In this document: positions 11,203-23,122 of the stretch, in pieces
How the letters are laid out: each line of letters starts with the position of its first letter
How positions within the stretch are numbered: the stretch's first letter is position 1
From: Aphelenchoides besseyi
Lineage: Eukaryota; Nematoda; Chromadorea; Rhabditida; Aphelenchoididae
Assembly (NCBI GenBank): GCA_024699855.1
Contig: JAMPIQ010000001.1
Location: 12,152,001 to 12,216,000, forward strand
DNA: 64,000 bases
Reading direction: 5' to 3'
Position numbers and translations under genes: made by a program
The notes under the pieces: model-generated
The model's input: only the letters and a program-made list of their open reading frames with translations
What the model was told of the DNA's origin: nothing
The model's database searches: none

Positions 11203-11848
11203 CTAATTGGGCAAAACTTCTGCAGGACCATTGGCTTCATCGAGTAACGCAAAACGGTTATAATAGTCGAGAAGTGAATTCAGCGATTTGAAGCTGCAAA
11301 AACCAAGTAATTTTTAACGATTGTAAACTCACCGAGGTTGTTCTTCATCTTCTCCAGTATCCACTTGCCACATCTTTTCGTTTTTATGCTGAACGACGTT
11401 CAAATTGTAATGACAAACTTGAAAGTCATTATTCATGTAAGCAAAACACAACGGCAAGCCAATAGGCACGTCATTCAACTGGGTAATCAATGTCGGACGT
11501 TTGTAGTACAAAATCGATTTTGTTGGACGAAGATGATCGACAACACTCTTCGAAGTTTGAACGCCAACAAAACGAGAGCTCATCTTCGGCGGAATGCTCA
11601 TTGAACAAATTTCACGACTGTCCGAACTGTGCACTTCAAATCGACTGCTCGTACGTTCCGACAATTTCGGTGAGTGGGATTCGGGCCAAACGAGACGACG
11701 ATCCGGATTAACCAACTCGCCACGACGATTCTCAGCGACCATGTAGTTTGGTGGAGATGCCTGAGGTTAATTAAAACCGTTTACAATCGCACAAACTTAC
11801 TGATTGTGACTTCGTCGAAGTCGAGTAACGAGATGAGCGTTGATACAT
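11203..11848 (-). CDS. Small protein with a C-terminal SH2-like half-domain
   Basis: 188 residues in three exons (11801-11848, 11333-11760, 11203-11293). The N-terminal 90 residues are polar and disordered. The C-terminal part reads DFQVCHYNLNVV, then MWQVDTGEDEE, then RFKSLNSLLDYYNRFAL, matching the second half of SH2 domains (vkHYrI, the yYI strand, and the FxSLxeLVxYY helix). The first half, where the FLVR arginine that holds phosphotyrosine should be, is not recognisable, so if this is an SH2 fold its binding pocket is probably lost or altered. Would act in cytoplasmic signalling as an adaptor. Short introns (39-40 nt) and frame are consistent. Alternative: an unrelated protein with a chance match of about 25 residues. 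Confidence 0.6.
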
Positions 11849-12529
11849 AGCGAAGTTGACTGCCGCTTTCAAAAGCAAATTCAAGAGCAAATGACACAGC
11901 AGAGTTCATATAACAATCTCGTTTATTCAAATGCGAAATTTGAGTTTGTTCCATCATCATAATCGTCGAATGTATAAACAACTGAAAACCAACTTCTTAA
12001 TCCGTTACTTCGTGTTACTATTCATTTAAGCAATGATCGGTACCTTGAATTACCGTGTTAGATGGTGAAATGTTTTACTCGAATTGTAGTCTCATTAGCG
12101 TGAAGCTTTGTAATTTTGAACTAAGCAAGCTTAGTCAATCGCTTGCAATTAAAGAGCCTTATTGGAAAGTGCTTAATGTTCAATTAGAAGACTTGAATTG
12201 AAAAAAACTAAGCGGTTAATTGCGCAAAATGTCGGCAGATGTCTGCGAGCTGTGATTTTAAACTAGAGAGGTCGTAGCGTGATGCATAAATCCTGTGAAC
12301 ATAATAAAACTTGAATTGATTAGAAGAAGGTAAGTTGCTCAAAAAACACGATTTTTAAGGTTGATAAGGTAGTTTTAGTGGAAAGTTTACTGTGATTGAT
12401 AAGTCGCAAAAATTGCGATGGACCACACATCAAGAAGCGCGTAAACGTTTCTTCATTCTACTTGGGTGGCATTACAATCAACATACTTAAGACGCAAGCC
12501 ACTTTTGGAATCAAATTCTAATTCTCAAC

Positions 12530-13604
12530 ATGTTTCGAGCAACCTTGTTAAAGTAAGTGTTTAGAAGTTGTATATAATCGAAATTTTAGCAAAACTGCGA
12601 TCAGTATTTTACTTTCTCGGCTGCAACACACGGCATCAATCACTCATTGGATTCCAAGACAACGTTTGGCTCAAGGATGGAGAAATAAAAACTTGACAAC
12701 TTCGCTTTACGTCGATGTCGCTTCTGCAGCCGGTTACTTTGAAACTCAATTGTTTGTTTTTTATCCGTTTAGATCGTGATATTGTTCTGCGTTACATGGA
12801 AGAAGAGACCAGAATTCATGAACCAGTGATTAGTTCAACTAGTAAGTGAAAAAGTGAAATTGATAAAAAGAATCGCTTTAGAAGCCCAAGCTTCAGAAGT
12901 CTCTCATCTTTTCCAAGGGATACTCGATCGTTCCATAGACTCCGGTTTGAGTTTACTAATGTTTAATGATGAGAACGAACTTGTTGGAATTCGAATGACT
13001 AGTATAGCAACTATGCCTGAAAAGATTCCGTCGAAAAATTTCGAGATTCTGTCCGACTACAAGCACAGTAGGCGTTTTCCCTATTTTCATGACTGGACAA
13101 CCAATTCAGTTATTGATAAAGAACCTGCAAAGTCGCGAAAAGATAAACGAATTGGAGCTCTTTGCACGGTGATGTACGAAGCAGGTGTTGCGCACATTCC
13201 GCTGAAACCAAATGAAACGTATTTTTGTATGGAGCTCATTGGAATTAAACCTGAATACCGAGGGTGAGCACAAAGATCATGAATCAAACGTTTAATCTTA
13301 GTGACGGCCTTGCAACCCGATTTTGTCAAGAGCTCTTCAAGTTAGCTGCAGGTCGTGGAATCAATTTCGGAGAGGTCTTGTGTACGGCAAAAGGAAGCCA
13401 ACGTGTTTGTGCTAAAGTAAGTATTGTGTATTTGAATTGTGTTAATTTGCTTTTTAGTTGGGATTTAAAGTAGCACTTGAAATGCCATACAATCAGTTTA
13501 AAGATGATGGAGAAGTTTGTTTCAAAGAAACGATCGACGGATGCAAAAGTGCTCAACTTTTGATTGGCGATTTGCGAGAAATTGGTTTTGTTGTAAACTC
13601 TTGA
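12530..13604 (+). CDS. GNAT acetyltransferase, arylalkylamine NAT-like, copy 1
   Basis: 278 residues in seven exons (12530-12552, 12590-12732, 12773-12841, 12882-13067, 13110-13263, 13302-13416, 13458-13604). GNAT fold signatures are visible: a strand-loop block SLLMFNDENELVGIRMTS, then a motif-A strand and pyrophosphate loop MELIGIKPEYRGDGLATRF, where the R-G-D-G-L-A loop binds acetyl-CoA. It ends with a strand-turn-helix (QRVCAKLGFKVALEMPY) typical of insect and nematode arylalkylamine N-acetyltransferases. The substrate is probably a small amine but cannot be read from sequence. The N-terminal 40 residues are basic and could be a mitochondrial presequence. An AATAAA lies about 35 nt after the stop. 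Head-to-tail with a paralog starting 256 bp downstream. Confidence 0.82.
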
Positions 13605-13859
13605 CAACGTTTTTGTATTTTACGAGACACGTTAATCAAATAAAGATGGCAATTATTCTTAGGTTTTCACTGTTTGTGCACGCGCACTACTTGTCGTTTA
13701 CACTGCGAACAAACTAGAGACCGACTGCTCGTGACATTTTCTTTTTTGGAACGGAGTTTTGATCAACGAAATTAGATAAAACGTTTTCGATTAACTGCCC
13801 AATTCACTACTAGCAAATTGATTCTCGGCCCGAATTCGTCGCGAACTGGTTCTTGCATT

Positions 13860-14890
13860 ATGGTTGAAAGGTAGTTTATGAGGTCGTGAACAAATTTTCG
13901 CGAACAATTTGTTTAGTTCAAACCACCAAAACAAACGTGTTCGGGTTGTTGATCAATGGCAACCGCCGAATTTGAATAAAAAGATTTCGATTGAAGTCGC
14001 GCTCCCTGAAGACAAACAGTTGACTTTGGATTACTTGATCAATGATAGTCGAGTTAATGAGCCTCTGCTCAGTTGTTCACGTAGGAAACAGAAATACAAT
14101 CACTGTGAAGATGATCATTTTAGAAATCAACGAAGAAGACGCGAAAATTTTGTTGAAAGACTTGAACGATCGTTCAGTAGGCTCGGGGCTATTCTTGTTG
14201 ATGTTCGATGGCGATCAACTTATCGGAATACGTTTGACGTCTGTTCATGAAAGACCTAAAAAATGCGGAAATTATAAGTTCGAACTTCTACCCGACTACA
14301 AAGAAGGTTGTGAAAACAAATAATCGAAATATTTTCTTTTGTAGTGATCGATTCAAAAACACCGTCTTCCAGAGCTCAACAACGAATACAAGCGTTCATT
14401 GAAATGCTTGGAGAGATTTCACCTAATTTTCTTCCAGAAGACTGTGGTCCTGAGTATTTCGACGTAAGGACTGAAAGTCGCTAACAACCGACGAACATTT
14501 CAGATGGAAATGGTGGGAATCAGAAAAGAGTATCGCGGAGGAAACCTATCAATGCGTCTCTACCAAGAAATGTTCAAATTAGCTGCTGCAAGAGGTCTTC
14601 GTTATGGCAAGGTTCTTTGCACCGCAAATGCTAGGAAAGTTCTTTTTCTTCTTATATGAATTGATTTCGTAGTTTTAGCCAACGAGTTTGCAGCAAATTA
14701 GGTATAAAACAAACTACTTATATCAATTCTCTCGTGAACTTCAGGAATGGACGTGGTGTTGGAAATTCCTTACAAAGATTACAAAGATAATGGCGAGATG
14801 TGTTTTCAAAATACTCCCGATGGTGCCACTTCAGCCAAACTCTTTGTTGCCGATCTTAAAAAGATGAACTTTTATCCACATCACAACTAG
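13860..14890 (+). CDS. GNAT acetyltransferase, copy 2 (contains a GA-AG intron)
   Basis: 258 residues in seven exons (13860-13870, 13917-14080, 14124-14306, 14345-14463, 14504-14634, 14679-14701, 14745-14890). It aligns over its length with the gene just upstream: SLLMFND matches FLLMFDG, and IGIKPEYRG matches VGIRKEYRG. The acetyl-CoA loop reads RGGNLSMRL rather than RGDGLATRF, so the second Gly is gone. To match the copy-1 block SQRVCAKLGF, the intron at 14635-14678 must begin GAAAGT and end TTTTAG, a GA-AG intron. Canonical GT alternatives nearby break the frame. The following exon is only 23 nt. Total coding length is a multiple of three with this model. Either a functional rare splice site, a donor mutation or a sequencing error. 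Confidence 0.75.
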
Positions 14891-14965
14891 GTATCATTAA
14901 ATTAGTCAAATGAGTATTCAAGAAACATAAAGTTTTTATTTGAACTTCATTGCAAATAATTGAAT

Positions 14966-17900
14966 TTATTTTCGTCGTAGCGTTTCATCCAATCCCATTG
15001 TCGGTGGTAAAGAACCATCATCGATCGAGGTGGTGGTTGCTGTTTCTTGTATCAACGATTCTTCAAGTGCTCTCAAGTCTTCCAAATTGATAACACTTTT
15101 CGTCGTGATGTAGGCAACCGCTTCAGCAACTGGGTCGTTCTCCATAGAAGACGGTGGTTCGAAAGTGATCGTCGATTCGGTCGGCAGAATGGATAGTCTT
15201 TCAACGGGCTTTGTTTCGGTGAGCGATGGATTGGACTTCAGCGATGATTTTCGGCTAACAATGATTGGATCTGTTTCCTCGGCAATACTCAACAACATCA
15301 GTGGATGATGTTGAAATTGGTGAAGAGAAGAACTTGAAGGCGATACAATCTAAAACAATTCGATTAGAGAACGAATCGTATTGTATGGTTAAGAAGGGAA
15401 ACCTTCAATGTTGGTGTAAGAACATCGTGAACGCGCCCTCGATCTTCCGAATTTCTTCGTCGATGCTTTTCGACTTCTTGTCGAAATGTTTGAGCGACGT
15501 GAGGTGAAGCTTCGTAACGTGGTGGTTGTGTTCCGATCAAATCTCCGATTCCGTTTGCATCAGTTTTCACTGCACTATTCATTTCAGTGTTCGCTACTCC
15601 CGTACCCTCGATATCCACGTCGTGTTGAAGCAAGATTGGCGGCATATTTGTTGGAGTTGACACCGGAAGTCCCGATTGTGCTCGTTGAATTGCAATACGA
15701 ACCTAAAAACAAAATCCACTAGTTAGAGTGTCTTGGGACTTACATCTCGTAACGCGACTACGCCAATCAGTTTTCCTCTATCTGTTACATATGCACGATT
15801 TAATGCAAGTAGTGAAAAAACGGAATGAACTTTGTATAACGAAGTTTTTCTGACCAGTTGGAAAGGTGCGGGATCGATCATTTTCTCATCGAACTCAACT
15901 TCTTCTGCCAATCTTTCCAATTCCCATTCTCGTCGTTCGTTCTCAAAAAGATCGTAACTTTCGGGCGTGTCTTTTCGCTTCGGAATGAACAGTCGCCGTT
16001 TTGCATGGCGAATATAGTCGGCAATGTTCTCTGAATTGCGAAGTGAAAGTGTCCAAATGAAATCACTTACTTGTCAATGAGTTCTCGTGATTCCACGTAT
16101 CTTTGTCATTACTTCGATTCTTAGATGTGTTCGAGTCGATGGATACAACATCCTCTGAAATTGTCTTAATCAATCATTTCAAGCGTTGTAAACGAGCCTT
16201 GATCGTCAGATTTGTTACTCGAAATGCTCGCAGAACTGAACGCATTTCTCCTCAACCTTTGGACCTGCGGTTGTTGTTTGTGCGATCCGCCACTTGCATT
16301 TCTTTGACGTTTTCGAACGTTTTCCGGAGCTACGGGCTCAATTGTGAAACTGAAATAGAAAAATAAAATTATTGAAGTAATTCAACTACCGATTCTTCTT
16401 CTCCACTCGTCCATTTGCTTTCTGTTGATCTCGATCTTCGACTTCCTTGTCGAAAGTCACTTTCTCTCGTCGTTCTGTTGGCGGAATGTGCATAATCAGA
16501 CCGCCTTCACGACTTGCTTTTCGACTTGCTGGTTCACTATCCGTTTCACGATGTGTTTCATCTTCCAACGCCTCCAGAAACTTTGCAGTCAACGATTCTT
16601 TGAAATGCTGATCAATGGTTTCGATGGCCAATTTGATTCGTCGTTCAGCTTCTTGTTTTCTCGCTACTTCTCCAATATGCCGATTCAACATCTCCAAAAG
16701 AGTTCGTTTCGGCACAGAGCCGAGTAACATCATCGAGGCTAAAGAATATTGAACGGATATCGAACTGAAACTAACTCGGATCATCGACAACTGGAAAGGC
16801 GTGTAGTTTGGGCATCTCAACAATGATATTTCGAATCTCATTGTAGGTAGTTAAACGCGTAAGGAAACGAACGGGTGTTACCATTATATGATCAGCAGTA
16901 AGCACATGGACACTAAAGTTGTCTACATCATAAATATCCTTTTAATCGTGTAACGTACGCAGAATTAGACGGTGGAATGTCTGGTAGATAAGGTAAATGT
17001 TTGATATTTATAATAGCATCGTATACACTCGGCTGTAAGTTATTGCAAATTGCATTCGCAATAATAACAGCAACCTAAACAAAAACATCAAATCGATTCA
17101 TTCAACTTACCATCAACGGAATCAGAAACATCAGTTGACCAGTGAGTTCACAACAAATCACAGCAGTAGACATACTTTTTGAGACTGCTCCGGTGAGAGC
17201 TGCAGCGCCGACTACAGAATACAACCCGGGAAATATTGGCTGATCGGTTCTTCCGTAGTATATTCCATCTGGAAACATGGTCGAAATGATCTCGCCAAAC
17301 AATCTGCCGAAAGCGGCTCCACAAACAAACAAGGGCATGAACCTGCAAACGAAAACAGTAAAGAAGAGTTTCTTCTGTAAGTTAACTTAAATTCCACACG
17401 GAATTGGCATCGTAGTGCACAATGCACTCAGAAACAACTAAAACTTGTCGGTTAGATACCTAGAAACACAACGGGTCATACAAACGTAACAGCAAACAGT
17501 GCAACAACAGTTATAAACGAATATGGACCTATAACCATTGATTTATTCTCACTCTCAATTCCGTCCATTTATCCAATCGTTGGATGTTTTCTTCTAATCA
17601 CTCTTGTGTTGTTATGTTCAACAAATTTAACCACATTCAAATGTCGTATAAACTGACCGTAGCCCTGATGATTAGTCCACGAAAATAACAATTCTTCTGA
17701 ACACCCATGAGGAGAAGTGGGCGAATAGGCGGCTTTGGTGAACTACGACAAAGACAATTACAATCAAACACAAACACAAACCGTGCAATTGGAGAAAAGG
17801 TCGATTACTGTTTGGGTGAACTTATACTAAAACAACACAAATCGAATTGCATAACAGAAAACGTACACGTCCATTCAAGAAACGACCATAACCACGTGGA

Positions 17901-19404
17901 TAAGTAATCGAAGCAACAACGAATGTGATGACCGCCGGATAAACAATCCAACTATTAAAATGTGTCATGATTTCATCGCAAACATCACCTACTTTGTCTG
18001 GAAGATACGTTTGGCCATTTCATTTTGCCGCAGAAACATGACGACACTACGGTAGAAAGCAATGAAAAACGCGCCTATGAATCCGCATAAAACACCGACG
18101 AGTGCAAAAAGCGGAAGTTCTTGCGGTTCAAACGAATCGATTGGAAATGAGGTTTGATAGAATCCGACCAAAGTAACTTGATGGTTCATGTACACGCGCA
18201 AAACTCGAAATACTGCCGCTCCACAAGCAGCAGCAAAAAATCCACGCCAATAATTACGAACTGAGAAGTACATAGTTGTGACTAAACGACAACTCGAAAC
18301 TCTTCAGTATGTAGTAAAACAAACCTTCAATGCTAAACAATACACCTGAAGTGTACAAAAAGCTTATATTCATCGTTAAAATAATCAAAAAAACCTCCGA
18401 CTGGTGCTGAAAAACAACAAGCCACACCAACGGCACAAGCAGCGGCCAACATTTCGGACTTTCGACACTCGTTACCGTAAGCTCCATCAAAATTTGCCGC
18501 CAAATTAGAAAGCAAGTTTCCCGTAACTAAAACAACAAGATACTTGACCTATAAACTTCGTACGAACTTGATGCAATGTGAACGAACGGGCCCATTTTAC
18601 CTATGGGAACACCAGAGCCGAGAGAAAACGTCAAACCGACTAGTTTTGAGATCTGAAATTAAAATTGTTTTTCAACAAATCTAAAATTAAAATACCAGTG
18701 TTCGAAAGGTCAAATAGTCTTTGAGAATGACACCACGAAGAAAAGTTTTCATCTCTAAAGTTCAATCAATTGAGTAACCTTTTTGAAACGGTAATACCTG
18801 GAATTCCACTTCCTATTGCTTGTGGTGCAACATAATGAACGAAAGTTGCAGAGCACAAAACAAGAACTTCTGTATAGCCAACCCATGACAAGTAAGTGCA
18901 TAGATAGTTCAGAAACTCGTTTTCCATTTTTCCACTCTTCTGCATTATTGTAAGTTGAACTAAAGGTTTCATTATAGATAGAAACTTCAACTTTTAATTA
19001 ACATGTGTTGAGATACTCAACAATTGCATCAACAAGCATTGAGGTAAGAGCCATTCCAATTCCGAGAATTGCCAATAACAACCAATCCACCAATAACATA
19101 CGCAGTGATTGCCATGACAAAGCTAAACGAACTTTACTCCGCCAATGTACGTCACTGTACCTGGTCGCAATTGACTTCTCCAACGTCTCAATTGTTCGCC
19201 CCATGTTCTTGCCCTTTTTTCTTCTTTCCACGCTTCACGTGGATCATGTGAATCAAAGCGAACACTTTTCTTTGGGCCCGATCGTTCACGTAGTCCCGTG
19301 TCATCGTCTTCGGAGTCTTTGTGATAGCGACCAAGTTGAACGGTATGCTCGTAGGAGTACTGACGATCGAGGGCTTTCAGCTCTCGTTTCACCTCTTCGT
19401 CCAT
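14966..19404 (-). CDS. clh: CLC-family chloride channel with two CBS domains
   Basis: 1146 residues over 22 exons, total length a multiple of three. The order is N-tail, membrane domain (about residues 85-610) and cytoplasmic CBS1 (about 595-640) and CBS2 (about 830-920), then a long disordered tail. CLC signatures: [68 protein letters not shown] and [20 protein letters not shown]. The gating glutamate of GKEGP is Met. Exon 18325-18345 is 21 nt. The intron 17343-17390 appears to start TTAAGT (see findings). The intron 17529-17657 is 129 nt. Most like the plasma-membrane ClC-1/2 class (PCGxFMP). Exon order from 5': 19161-19404, 19003-19122, 18798-18959, 18696-18754, 18568-18652, 18395-18526, 18325-18345, 17993-18281, 17867-17951, 17782-17826, 17658-17742, 17482-17528, 17391-17437, 17111-17342, 16959-17074, 16776-16912, 16390-16738, 16219-16349, 16071-16154, 15744-16030, 15403-15702, 14966-15349. 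Confidence 0.93.
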
Positions 19405-19867
19405 TTAATCAACTGACTTCCAGTTTAGACCAATTAGACAAACAAGAGTTCTGAATCTACACAAGAAAAACAGTCGAATAACAAGAAATGTTTTTTCGAA
19501 TCGAATTCTGATGCACAATCGCTCGTGATTGCCGTCGAAAACAAAAAACCGCGAAATGGGTTGCAGATTCCCGTCGCAAAGCCGATTACCATCGACGGAT
19601 TGGTGGTTTGCATATTATCAACGAAACAACGACCGTCACTTTGGTCAAATTGATTCCCACTTTCGTTCTGTGACTGTTGACTTTTGTCTATTCCTCCAGA
19701 TACTCCCTTTTGCCCGTTGTATTTACTTCTGTTTATCATTGTTGCAGCAAACGAAGAGTTCGATTTGCGTTCAATCGAAGGTGGACGCGGTAGTTGAGGG
19801 CAACGAGTCAAATTGTAGTTCAGTTAATTGACAAGCAAAATGAACTTCGAGTTTGTTTTCAATTGGG

Positions 19868-20366
19868 TCAATTGTGCCACTTCATAAGAATTGCAAGAAC
19901 AACTAATGCGTCAAGGATAAGGAAAACAACAAAGAATAGTCCCGAAATACTCATTCCAACAATTTGTCGAGAAGTCTTCTTTGCACGTTTGTTTGTAATG
20001 TCAACGTCGGGCTCAACGTCTATCTTCTTTCCTCCAACTTGTCCCATAGACGATTGACCACCACCAAAATCATTCGATTGGATCACTCGAGTTTGATAAC
20101 TCTGTTGTAATATGTCGCCGTCTTCGCTCTTGAAACGGTAAACGATTTCAATTTTTAGACTTCGAACTTACGGGTATGGTTGGAGGTACAGGCGGCGGTT
20201 TCATTGCAGCAGGTACAATTGGCGCCGAAGCATTTGGAACACCAAAAAAATCTTGAGGACTTTGAGATAACGCGTTAGTCGATTGTTGTGCAACGACGGG
20301 AAGTTGAGCAGGTTTGACCTCATTCTCAAAATCCATCGGTTGCAATGGTTCGTATTGACCGGCCAT
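19868..20366 (-). CDS. Tail-anchored membrane protein, unknown
   Basis: 151 residues in two exons (20172-20366 and 19868-20128). The N-terminal two thirds are Pro/Gln/Ser-rich and disordered (KPPPVPPTIP). The C terminus is a single hydrophobic helix (ISGLFFVVFLILDALVVLAI) ending LMKWHN, so the protein would be anchored by its tail with a cytosolic N terminus. The ATG at 20366 is preceded by TTTCAGACAAA, which looks like a splice acceptor and may be a trans-splice site. It lies between RYK (324 bp upstream) and the CLC gene (464 bp downstream), same strand. Poly-proline suggests SH3 or WW binding. No family recognised. Confidence 0.65.
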
Positions 20367-20689
20367 TTTGTCTGAAAGATGTTCGAATAGTCGTTGTGCT
20401 GCAACTGACCAGTGAATTCGAAGAAACGTGAGTTCGTTAAAGAGACCACCCAACAGACTGATCAACCAAATTTTCGTTGATTCTTAGGAAACTGTTAATG
20501 CAAATTCTAGTCTATGATCAACTTCACTGTTTATTTTAAATTGTAAACCTAACAACGGGATCTTTTCACAGGCACTGAAATCTACAAACATGAGATCAAA
20601 ATAACTACGATAAAAAAGATCGTCGAAGAGTAATACGATAAAACCCGTAGGATTTAAACCAATTTCTGTGATTACATCAACCCATTGGA

Positions 20690-23122
20690 TCAAATATATT
20701 TTCGAAGTTGCTGACTAAAATCATCCAGAGCCTTTTGAAGTTGTGCAGTAGTCGGACGTTCCATGACATCTTGATGCCAACAACTGTAAATGATTGCATA
20801 CAACTCATCGGGACAATTAAACGGCTGTCCAAGTCGTGTACCAGCAGCCAACGAGCTTGGCATCTCATCAAACGAGATCTCTTGGTACGGTTGTTGACCG
20901 CAAGTAAACAGTTCCCACATAAAAACACCAAATGACCACTGAAAACAAGGTTATTTTGAATATCTTTAGATTCGTATACATACAACATCTGATGCGCTAT
21001 TGTAGACGTTCGATCGTATTGCTTCTGGAGCCATCCACTTCAATGGTCGAGAAGTTATGTCGTCTTGAGCATCTGGTGGTGTATGGTAATCCTCAGGAAA
21101 CACATCACGACTTAAAGCCGCATCAGTTAATTGAACGTGCAGTCGATCGCTTAGACCAAAAGCCGGTACTTCGGCAATCAAACAATTTCGAGTTGCAACG
21201 TCCTTGTGAATTAAACCGAAGCGATGTAAATGAATAATTGCTTTTAAGGTTTGAATTGACATTGAAACAAGATCGTGAGTTCGAAGTGTTTGATTAGCTG
21301 CACTGTTACCGGGACCTCCTAAATTCGATGAAACTTTGAATCCCAACTATCTAAAAACACATACCACGACCACTGGATGAAGTGGCAACATCACTCGACG
21401 CACCAACAGCCACAATTCCACGACAAGTGAGTAGAAATCGTTTCAAGAATCCGAAACCCGTATGTCTAAAACAATGTAGTTTGTGTATTTTGAACACAAT
21501 CCACTCACCTATAAGCAATCAACGGGAAATCTTTGATCGATTGCGGATTATTAAAATGACCGAAGGTCGCGGCGGCACTCACTTGTGCCAAATTCAAATG
21601 CTGAGGAACATTGTGAAAAACAAGTGCTTCACGTATGAAACGCTCGAAATGTGAACGATCAGTGGTGTGTTTAAGTGTCTTGCAAATCACCGGGATTTCT
21701 TCATTCACATCATCTTCCTAAGACAGAAACCATTAATTTGAAAGGATACACAACATTCGAACCTCATCATCGATATCACCGCTAAGACCGATTCCTGTTT
21801 GTCGCCAAACTGCCCAACGAACTTCTCCAAAAGTTCCTAAGAAGAGAGATTCTGTAATTAATCAACCACTTCATTTCATACCCTCCAATTCGATGAACGG
21901 TAGTACTTGGAACAGATTACGATCGGCGTAAAGTTCAACAAGTACTTGGTTAATGTCGACATTTTGTTTTCGTTCAAAAATGATTTTCGGTTCTTTTGAT
22001 GTTCCGGCGGTGTCGTCAAAAACCGTTAACCGTGGAGTCGACAGTTTGCTGACAGGAGTCGAAGTCGTGGGTTGTAGAAACGGTTGAGAAGGCGAGTCGA
22101 AAACACTGGTATCTTTGGTTCTACAAAACAATTCGTTTGCCGATTTAGACGATAATTTCGCTTACGGAAAGCTTGTTGGAGTGCTGCGAATGTTGCGATT
22201 CGTTAAACCCGCACCACCGTATAGTCGTGATCCGCCGCCTTTTCGTTTCGTTCGGCCGTAGATGCAGAAGGCAATCAGGCCAAGAGCAACGAGAAACAAG
22301 AGAGAAATGATGGCCACGTAAAGCACGTACTCGATGTTCGAATTAGCCAATCCACTGGATTCCAATTGAGCGTAATCGTGATCTGATGTTCCTTAATAGT
22401 TCATTTGTATTTCCGTTTCTTTTCATTGAGTACCTGCAAGATTTCTACGTCCATCTTTTGATGCGCAAATTTTCTCTTGTTTCAGCGTGAAAACGGTTGC
22501 ATTTTCGACTGATGGATAAGAGATGTTGAAGTGAAGTGTCACCATGAATTGTCCTTCACGACTAAAATGACGGTTTATTAAAGTTCTATTCTTACTGTTT
22601 ACCTTCCCGCACAACGATATTCAACAGCAAACGCTGAAGTTACGATCATTGATTATCACATGCTATTTCCTTACTTTCCGTTTTAATTGGCAAAACACCT
22701 TGAGTTGGAATATCGACGATCGGTAGAACGTTGTAGTCTTCGGCCACGGCTTGAAGTTTATACAAAACCTACAAAAAACGAATTAGTTGAACAGCCAAAG
22801 AGGTTTACCGGTCGATCTTTCACGACCGTGTTCCACGTGAAAATAACATAGGACACATTTGGTGCCACACGGTATGGAAATTTAGTGGAATAAGCGTTTA
22901 TCACACCGTTCTCGACGTAGTTCATTTCTGCCAAAACACCTAAGAGGAAATCCATTAACGACTTCATGAGTGGATGAACTCACCTAACGTTCGATTCATT
23001 TCACGTCGTGAAATAAACAAATTGACTTTACTCTCAACGTAAGTGGGTAACAAAGTCAATGTTGAGAACACTACAAGCCATTGACATGCAATCGATAATT
23101 TGACAGAACTGAGCGGTGCCAT
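20690..23122 (-). CDS. lin-18: RYK/Derailed Wnt co-receptor (WIF domain plus pseudokinase)
   Basis: 651 residues in twelve exons. Signal peptide, extracellular WIF domain (NLFISRREMNRTLG onward, residues about 35-180), one transmembrane helix (YVLYVAIISLLFLVALGLIA), and an intracellular tyrosine-kinase-like domain. The glycine loop reads ELEGTFGEV, the catalytic loop HKDVATRNC, and the DFG position reads DAA (LTDAALSRDVFPEDYH). RYK proteins normally have DNA here, so the domain is a pseudokinase. The end WELFTCGQQPYQEI and CPDELYAIIYSCW match RYK closely. RYK receives Wnt signals and in nematodes acts in vulval and axon patterning (family knowledge). Exons: 22984-23122, 22809-22939, 22675-22768, 22603-22633, 22434-22561, 22166-22391, 21882-22120, 21763-21836, 21509-21717, 21365-21465, 20984-21318, 20690-20938. 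Confidence 0.93.
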
